The notes beneath the pieces were generated by a model. The model searched no databases, had not been told where the DNA came from, and saw only the letters and a list, made by a program, of their open reading frames with translations. Below are positions 3,641 through 8,546 of a stretch of DNA of 8,546 nucleotides, piece by piece. The stretch's first letter is position 1. Every line of letters begins with the position of its first letter. A program made the translations under genes and the position numbers. Origin of the DNA: JBDKTK01 sp039680225 (GTDB lineage: Bacteria > Desulfobacterota > Syntrophia > Syntrophales > UBA4778); the NCBI GenBank assembly GCA_039680225.1, contig JBDKTK010000427.1, positions 1 through 8,546 of the forward strand, read 5' to 3'.

Positions 3641-5953
3641 GTGATTACGAAGATTATGCGCAAGTTATTTTTGATACTGTCCCTGATGCTGGTCCTGATC
3701 GCCGCGGGCGCGAATCTTTTATTCGCAGTCAGCAAGTCTGAACCTTATTACCGCGCAAAGATCGTCAGCAAGCCCCCTGCTGAAACGCAAAACGCCCCCG
3801 GTCCCGCGGAAGCGGCGCCGGCCCGGTCTGCAGAGGCGAACGAATCCCGGCAGCCCGCTGCGCCTGCCGCTCCCGTTGCAACACAAGCCCCCGCGCCTGC
3901 TCCGGAAGCGGCGCCGCCCGCACAGCAGGCCGCGCCCCCTCAACCCCAGGCGCAGGCGGCTGGTTCTTCAGACTCTGCATATGACAGCGCCATGGACCTT
4001 CTCAGCGCCGGCCATTACCAGATTGCGCTGGACAAGTTCAAGGCGATTGCCGAACAGCCCGGCGCCGGTCCGCTAAGGAAGGAGAGGGCGCTCCGGAGGA
4101 TGGCGGACTGCTGGTTTTATATCGGCGGCAACAGCAACCAGGACCTCCTCAGGGCGGCCGACCTTTACAAGGAGCTTATAAAGGAATACCCGGGCAACCG
4201 CGAGGAGAATACCCTGGCCGTTTACCGCCTCGCCAAGAGCTATGAAGGGCTGAAGTTTTACTACGAGGCGCGCAAGGAATATGAAAGGCTCACCGCCGAA
4301 TTCCCGGGATCATCCGCGGCCGCCGAAGCCCTCTTCAAGACCGGAGAGATGGCGTACAAGGTGAGGCAGTTCAGCGACGCTGCGGACCAGCTCAGAGCGT
4401 ACATCGACAAGCATCCCGCGGGAGATTATGTGAAAGATGCATATTTCATGGTCGCCGACTGCTATTCCCAGCTGCAGCGCAACGACATCTCCAGCGCCTG
4501 GTACCAGGAGATCCTCAAGCGCTGGCCGGAATGGGAGAAGATCCCCCCGGACGAACTGTACAAGCTCGGCTCCCATTATTACCGCAGCGGCAAGTACGAC
4601 GAAGCGATTGAGATATTGACCCTGTTTCTGAGCATGCGCCCCGATACGGACGGCTCGCAAAGCGGCGAGGCAATCGGGCCGGCAATCGGGCCGGCAATCG
4701 GGACGGACGTCTGCTTCATGATCGCCCGTTCGCTGCTTGAAAAGGGCCAGGTCAAGACAGCCTTGAAATTCTTCAGCCATATGATCGGGACATACCCCAA
4801 ATCCATGCAGGCGGCCCAGGCAATGATATACATGGCCAACCTCGGCGTGGAGCAGCCATCCGTCCGCATTCCCATATTCATGCCGGGCTCGGAAGCCAAC
4901 AGGGACCCGGTGCAGGCCTATAACAATTTGCTGGCGACGTATCCCTTTCATGAGCTCACGGAGGAACTGCTGTTCCACAAGGGCTTTGCCCTCTATAAAT
5001 ACGGCAGGTTCGAAGAGTCTTTCAGCACCTTCAGGTATGAAGCTTCAAAATATCCCCAGGGCAGGTTCAAGACGGAATGCATGACCAATCTGCTGCAGAG
5101 CGCCGATATCATAATCAAGCGGGCCTATTCGCGGCAGGACTACCTGAGCGTGACTGATATTTTCCTGAAGATCGAGGACGACTACCTGAGGGCCGCGACG
5201 GCCGACAAGCTGGCCACGGTTGCGGAGAGCTTTCAGAAGGTGGGGATAAACAAGGAGGCAATCAGCCTTTACAACAACATACTCAAATCAGGCAAGGCGC
5301 CCGATGCAGCGCGCCTGAAATTCAGAAAAGCGGAGTGCCACCTGTCCAGCGGAGACCTCGACGAGGCCGAGAAGCTGTTCGCCGAGGCCCTGGAGAATTA
5401 TAAAAAAGACAAGTCGTCTTCGGCCTATTGCAAAAAATATCTCGGTGACATTTCGCTGCAGAGGCGCGCCTACGACAAGGCGGCCGGGTATTACACGGAG
5501 GCCCTCGCCGCCAAAACGGAATTCGAAGACGGCGCGGCCGTGCAGCGCAATCTCGCCCTGGCGCTCAAGCAGGCGGGGTTTTACTCCAAGGCCCTGCAGC
5601 ATTTTCAGAACGCCGCGGCCGCGTACAACAGCAAGCCCGAGCGCTACGGGGCGGACGTCTTTATCGACTCATATGAGGGCATGGGAGATTGCCTCCTGAA
5701 GGAGAAAAAATTCAAGGAGTCGCTGCCCTATTTTAAAAAGGCTGAAGAAAGCATGCCCGGCGTGGCCGAGGTCCTCTGGCCGCTGCTGGGCGAGGGCAAA
5801 GTCTATTTGAGCATGCGCAACACCGAGCAGGCCGACAGGGTGTTTGCGGCTCTGCGCGAAAAGGGCGGCGAGGAGTTCTGGGCCAAGATCGCCGATTACA
5901 CCGTGAAGGAAAGCGCCTGGGCCATGCAGTACGGCAGGATCCTGGGCAGATAG
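3641..5953 (+). CDS. Membrane-anchored or exported tetratricopeptide-repeat protein
   Basis: This encodes up to 770 aa. Residues 6-30 (MRKLFLILSLMLVLIAAGAN onward) are a basic start and hydrophobic core, serving as a signal peptide or membrane anchor. Residues 45-108 are a Pro/Ala/Gln-rich linker. From about 112 to 760 the protein is a long array of TPR helices, with YbgF/BamD-like units such as A.LYKELIKEYPGNREENTLAVYRLAKSYEGLKFYYEARKEY (spelled partly) and later canonical units, for example LGDISLQRRAYDKAAGYYTE. It probably acts as a protein-interaction scaffold outside the inner membrane; the partner is unknown. The start is uncertain: GTG at 3641 gives MITKI, ATG at 3656 gives MRKLF, and neither has a good Shine-Dalgarno. 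The kinase gene follows after 97 bp. An in-frame 12-bp tandem repeat (4669-4702) inserts AIGP units into the array. Confidence 0.85.
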   Translation: MITKIMRKLFLILSLMLVLIAAGANLLFAVSKSEPYYRAKIVSKPPAETQNAPGPAEAAPARSAEANESRQPAAPAAPVATQAPAPAPEAAPPAQQAAPPQPQAQAAGSSDSAYDSAMDLLSAGHYQIALDKFKAIAEQPGAGPLRKERALRRMADCWFYIGGNSNQDLLRAADLYKELIKEYPGNREENTLAVYRLAKSYEGLKFYYEARKEYERLTAEFPGSSAAAEALFKTGEMAYKVRQFSDAADQLRAYIDKHPAGDYVKDAYFMVADCYSQLQRNDISSAWYQEILKRWPEWEKIPPDELYKLGSHYYRSGKYDEAIEILTLFLSMRPDTDGSQSGEAIGPAIGPAIGTDVCFMIARSLLEKGQVKTALKFFSHMIGTYPKSMQAAQAMIYMANLGVEQPSVRIPIFMPGSEANRDPVQAYNNLLATYPFHELTEELLFHKGFALYKYGRFEESFSTFRYEASKYPQGRFKTECMTNLLQSADIIIKRAYSRQDYLSVTDIFLKIEDDYLRAATADKLATVAESFQKVGINKEAISLYNNILKSGKAPDAARLKFRKAECHLSSGDLDEAEKLFAEALENYKKDKSSSAYCKKYLGDISLQRRAYDKAAGYYTEALAAKTEFEDGAAVQRNLALALKQAGFYSKALQHFQNAAAAYNSKPERYGADVFIDSYEGMGDCLLKEKKFKESLPYFKKAEESMPGVAEVLWPLLGEGKVYLSMRNTEQADRVFAALREKGGEEFWAKIADYTVKESAWAMQYGRILGR
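4669..4702 (+). repeat. In-frame 12-bp tandem repeat in the TPR gene
   Basis: GGCAATCGGGCC occurs at 4669-4680 and 4681-4692, followed by GGCAATCGGG at 4693-4702 (2.8 copies). It encodes AIGPAIGPAIG at about residues 344-354, between TPR units. Perfect identity of the copies suggests recent slippage, and each 12-bp step would keep the frame. Confidence 0.85.
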
Positions 5954-6050
5954 ATATTTCCCGTTGTCCGCCTCCGGAGGGCAGGGGAGGTTAACCCGCC
6001 CCGGGTGAGTAATTATCAAAACTATCCAGAGCCGTATCCGGTGAGATAAA

Positions 6051-7319
6051 ATGACTGATTCCGAAATCAACCGCGACTATTACCTGTTCCTGCAGAAGTC
6101 CTTCCAGGAATTCAACGAGTCCACGGTGCGCCTGCAGAACGCGTTCAACAGCCTGGAGCGCAAGTTTGAAGACATAAACCGGGAACTGGAACTCAAGAAT
6201 ATCGAACTGGAAAAGACGCTTGCCGCGAAAGATGAGATGCAGAATTACCTGCGCAACATCCTGCAGAGCCTCACCACAGGCGTCATTGTCACCGGTCTCG
6301 ACGGGAAAATCGAAACGCTCAACAGCTGCGCCGAAGTGTTGCTCGGGGCGCGCCAGGCGGGCGCGACGGGCAGGCCGCTGGGCGATATGGCCCGGGAGCT
6401 CGCCGCCTTCGCCGCCCTGCCTCAGACGGGCGCCGCAGAAACAAAGCTGAGGATCAAAGGGAGGATCCTGGAAATACTGACCTCGCCGATGGTCTCCGTG
6501 TCCGGTTCCTCGACGGGGAGGGTCTTCATCCTGAGGGACATCACCAGGATGGAAAAGCTCGAGGAGATGGCGAAGCGCACGGAGAAGTTCGACGCGATGG
6601 GCGAGCTGGCCGCGAAGATAGCGCACGAGATCCGCAACCCTCTCGGCAGTATCGAGCTGTTTGCTTCGCTGCTGCTGAAGAAGTCCGCCGGCGAGGACCG
6701 CGAGAAGCTCTCGCATGTGATTACCGCGGTCAGGAGCATGGACACCCGGATATCGAACCTGCTGATGTTCACGCGCAAGCAGAAACCGCTCATCAGGGAA
6801 CTGCGCCTTGATGCAATCCTTGGTGAAGTCATCTCTTTCGTGGACGGGATCATCAGGCAGAACGGGATCGAACTGGAGACCGAATTCGACCCGGACAATA
6901 TCACGTATGTGAGCGGAGACGGGGAGATGCTCAAACAGGTTTTCCTCAACATAATCCTGAACTCGCTGCAGGCAATGCCGGGCGGGGGATCGCTGAAGAT
7001 CAGCTCGCGGGTGGCCGAGGCCCCCGGGCAGGCGCCGGCACAGGCGCCGGGAATAGTGGAAGTGGGCTTCTGGGATTCCGGGGAGGGAATCTCCCCCGGC
7101 AATATGAAGAAAATCTTCGACCCGTTTTTCAGCACGCGCGAAGAGGGCGCGGGACTGGGGCTGGCGATCGTCCACAATATTATCGATTCCCACAAAGGGT
7201 CCATAGACGTGGAGAGCCGGACGGGCAGCACGTATTTCCGGATATCGCTCCCGCTGGTGCGGGTCGAGGCGGCACAGCGCGGCGGCGGCAGGAAACAAAA
7301 AGCGCGCGGAAGGGCATGA
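6051..7319 (+). CDS. Soluble PAS-domain sensor histidine kinase (FlrB/FleS/AtoS-like)
   Basis: This encodes a 422-aa kinase that phosphorylates the regulator encoded next to it. No membrane segment is visible. Residues 10-66 are a coiled coil (repeated Leu/Glu/Lys heptads), 67-165 a PAS domain (ILQSLTTGVIVTGLDGKIETLN ... GRVFILRDITRMEKL, written in part), and 175-245 the dimerisation domain with the phosphoacceptor His192 in AHEIRNPLGSIELF. The ATPase domain has the N box at 300-309 (NIILNSLQAM), the G1 box DSGEGI at 342-347, the F box FDPFF at 356-360 and the G2 box GAGLGLAIV at 366-374, so all catalytic motifs are intact. The architecture resembles FlrB/FleS of flagellar control, but no flagellar gene is in view. 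A Pro/Ala/Gln stretch (about 324-333) from a short DNA duplication lies before G1. GGTGAG upstream serves as ribosome binding site. It ends in TGA, one base before the regulator's ATG. Confidence 0.9.
   Translation: MTDSEINRDYYLFLQKSFQEFNESTVRLQNAFNSLERKFEDINRELELKNIELEKTLAAKDEMQNYLRNILQSLTTGVIVTGLDGKIETLNSCAEVLLGARQAGATGRPLGDMARELAAFAALPQTGAAETKLRIKGRILEILTSPMVSVSGSSTGRVFILRDITRMEKLEEMAKRTEKFDAMGELAAKIAHEIRNPLGSIELFASLLLKKSAGEDREKLSHVITAVRSMDTRISNLLMFTRKQKPLIRELRLDAILGEVISFVDGIIRQNGIELETEFDPDNITYVSGDGEMLKQVFLNIILNSLQAMPGGGSLKISSRVAEAPGQAPAQAPGIVEVGFWDSGEGISPGNMKKIFDPFFSTREEGAGLGLAIVHNIIDSHKGSIDVESRTGSTYFRISLPLVRVEAAQRGGGRKQKARGRA
7029..7050 (+). repeat. Short in-frame direct repeat in the kinase gene
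   Basis: CAGGCGCCGG at 7029-7038 recurs at 7041-7050 (12-bp period). It encodes QAPAQAP between the N and G1 boxes, in a loop where length variation should be tolerated. Confidence 0.7.
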
Positions 7320-7320
7320 A

Positions 7321-8546
7321 ATGGAATCAATCCTGATCGTAGATGATGAACCCTCAATGAGGGCGGCGCTCGCGGAGTCCCTCCTGAGTTGCGGCTACCG
7401 GGTCGAAACGGCGGTGGACGGCAACGACGGCCTGGAGAAATTCCGGCGGGAAAAATTCGGCCTTGTCATAACGGACATGAGGATGCCGAAGGCCGGCGGC
7501 ATTGAAGTGCTGCGGGGGGTGAAGGGCCTTAGCCCGGACACCCGCGTCATTGTCATAACCGCATACGGAACCGTGAAGACCGCCGTCGAGGCGATGAAAG
7601 AAGGGGCCGCCGATTTCCTGATGAAACCCTTTTCGCTCGACGATCTTGAGCTGGTCGTCAAAAACGTGATGTCCGGCCCCGGCAACGGGAGCGGGGCAGC
7701 ATCCCTCTCATCCATCTCATCCATGGACGGCCGCGAGCAGGAGATTCCTCTGGAAGACAGGTCGAGAGAAATTTTCACGGTCGATCCGAAGATGCTCTCG
7801 ATCCTGGAAATGCTCAAGACCGTGGCGAAGAGCAAGGCGTCCGTTTTCATCCAGGGCGAGAGCGGCACGGGCAAGGAGTTGATCGCGCGTTTCATCCACC
7901 GGTACAGCAACCGGTCCGGCGCGCCGTTTGTGGCCGTCAACTGCGCGGCCGTCCCCCACAACCTGCTGGAAAGCGAGATGTTCGGTTACGAGAAGGGGGC
8001 ATTCACGGGAGCGGCCCAGAGGCGGCTCGGCAAGTTCGAAACCGCAAACGGCGGAACGCTGCTGCTCGATGAGGTCAGCGAGATGGACATGCAGCTCCAG
8101 GCCAAGCTGTTGAGGGCGCTGCAGGAATCCGAGATCGACAGGCTGGGAGGAAGGGAGCCTGTCCGCGTAGACGTCCGGATAATCGCCACGACCAATTCCG
8201 ACCTTAAAGAGATTATCGCCGAGAAAAAATTCAGAGAGGACCTGTATTACCGTCTTAACGTCATCCCCGTCAAAGTTCCGTCACTGAGGGAGAGAAAAGG
8301 CGACATAATCCATCTCGCCGGGCGTTTTCTCCAAAAATTTGGCATCCAGTTCGGCAAGCCGGCAATAGCCTTGTCGGCCGATTCGCGGCAGGCGATAACC
8401 GAATATTCCTGGCCCGGAAACGTCCGCGAACTGGAAAATGTGATCGAAAGAGCGGTGCTGATCTGCCCGGAAAAGGAAATTTTGCCGTATCATCTGTCGC
8501 TGGACGGAGATGGCGGGAGACGCCCCGGACCGGAGCAGGCGGGCGA
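7321..8546 (+). CDS. Sigma-54-dependent response regulator, NtrC family (FlrC/FleR-like), 3' end beyond the window
   Basis: The visible 408 residues hold a receiver domain at 1-118 with acidic pair Asp8/Asp9, phosphoacceptor Asp52 (TDMRMP), Thr80 and Lys102, a Ser/Gly-rich linker at 119-145, and an AAA+ domain at 152-390. The latter has Walker A GESGTGKE (179-186), the sigma-54 contact loop GAFTGA (226-231), Walker B GGTLLLDE (244-251), the FREDLYYRLNVIPV region (304-317), the RERKGD arginine finger region (323-328) and WPGNVRELENVIERA (364-378). When phosphorylated it should remodel sigma-54 RNA polymerase at -24/-12 promoters. The C-terminal Fis-type helix-turn-helix lies outside the window. 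It starts one base after the kinase stop with AAGGG as ribosome binding site, so the two are a cognate pair. The sigma-54 promoter at 3587 is a natural target. FlrC/FleR-like is by architecture only. Confidence 0.93.
   Translation, partial: MESILIVDDEPSMRAALAESLLSCGYRVETAVDGNDGLEKFRREKFGLVITDMRMPKAGGIEVLRGVKGLSPDTRVIVITAYGTVKTAVEAMKEGAADFLMKPFSLDDLELVVKNVMSGPGNGSGAASLSSISSMDGREQEIPLEDRSREIFTVDPKMLSILEMLKTVAKSKASVFIQGESGTGKELIARFIHRYSNRSGAPFVAVNCAAVPHNLLESEMFGYEKGAFTGAAQRRLGKFETANGGTLLLDEVSEMDMQLQAKLLRALQESEIDRLGGREPVRVDVRIIATTNSDLKEIIAEKKFREDLYYRLNVIPVKVPSLRERKGDIIHLAGRFLQKFGIQFGKPAIALSADSRQAITEYSWPGNVRELENVIERAVLICPEKEILPYHLSLDGDGGRRPGPEQAG

Noticed and set aside
5954..6050. Terminator between the TPR gene and the kinase gene
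   Set aside because: CCTCCGGAGG and GGTTAACC are palindromic but too tight to form a stem with a loop, and no T-run follows.
5991..7298. 435-aa minus-strand open frame opposite the kinase
   Set aside because: It is a shadow of the GC-rich kinase gene: Arg/His/Leu-rich with no recognisable domain, while the plus strand has every kinase motif. The same applies to the frame at 6422-7357.

Overview
The window comes from a GC-rich bacterial chromosome. A sigma-54-dependent two-component system, a -24/-12 promoter, diderm-style TPR and signal-peptide proteins and REP-like palindromes built on a GTCATTCCCGC...GCGGGAATCCAG core suggest a Gram-negative anaerobe of the Nitrospirota or Desulfobacterota type. 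That taxonomic guess rests on style only. UGA is the normal stop for three genes here (zinc-ribbon protein, MerR regulator, histidine kinase), so the standard code applies.

Layout. Positions 1-33 hold the first 11 codons of a minus-strand gene that leaves the window. Positions 34-384 contain a REP-like repeat and a weak promoter. Then come two plus-strand genes: a small zinc-ribbon protein with a strict 10-residue repeat (385-798), and a secreted phosphodiester glycosidase (NAGPA/DUF2233 fold, 910-1740) with its own sigma-70-like promoter. Converging on them from the right is a two-gene minus-strand operon: a MerR-family regulator (3086-2502) and, overlapping it by ATGA, a MerB-like organomercurial/organometal lyase (2505-1753). 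Next is a gene-free stretch (3150-3640) with two more REP-like composites and a sigma-54 promoter. The rest is a plus-strand operon of a large TPR protein (3641-5953), a soluble PAS histidine kinase (6051-7319) and an NtrC-family response regulator (from 7321, running off the right edge). The last two resemble FlrB/FlrC (FleS/FleR) pairs.

The main discovery is the lyase. Simple ORF calling breaks it into a 140-aa piece, a 65-aa piece and an orphan tail, because the reading frame has two in-frame TGA codons (126 and 201). They fall exactly where classical MerB has its two catalytic cysteines (Cys96 and Cys159), and the catalytic Asp99 equivalent is kept at +3 from the first. Each TGA is followed, at the spacing expected of a bacterial SECIS element, by a clean hairpin with G in the first two loop positions; the second has a GGUC loop like that of E. 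coli fdhF. The best reading is one 250-aa selenoprotein with two selenocysteines (U126, D129, U201). Its MerR partner lacks the classical mercury-binding cysteines and sits behind a promoter with the 19-bp spacer typical of MerR-controlled operons, so the pair looks like an inducible organometal-processing unit whose ligand may not be inorganic mercury.

The TPR-kinase-regulator operon is probably self-controlled: the regulator carries the sigma-54 contact motif GAFTGA, and the operon starts behind a GG-N10-GC promoter. A perfect 9-bp inverted repeat lies over that promoter's -12 element.
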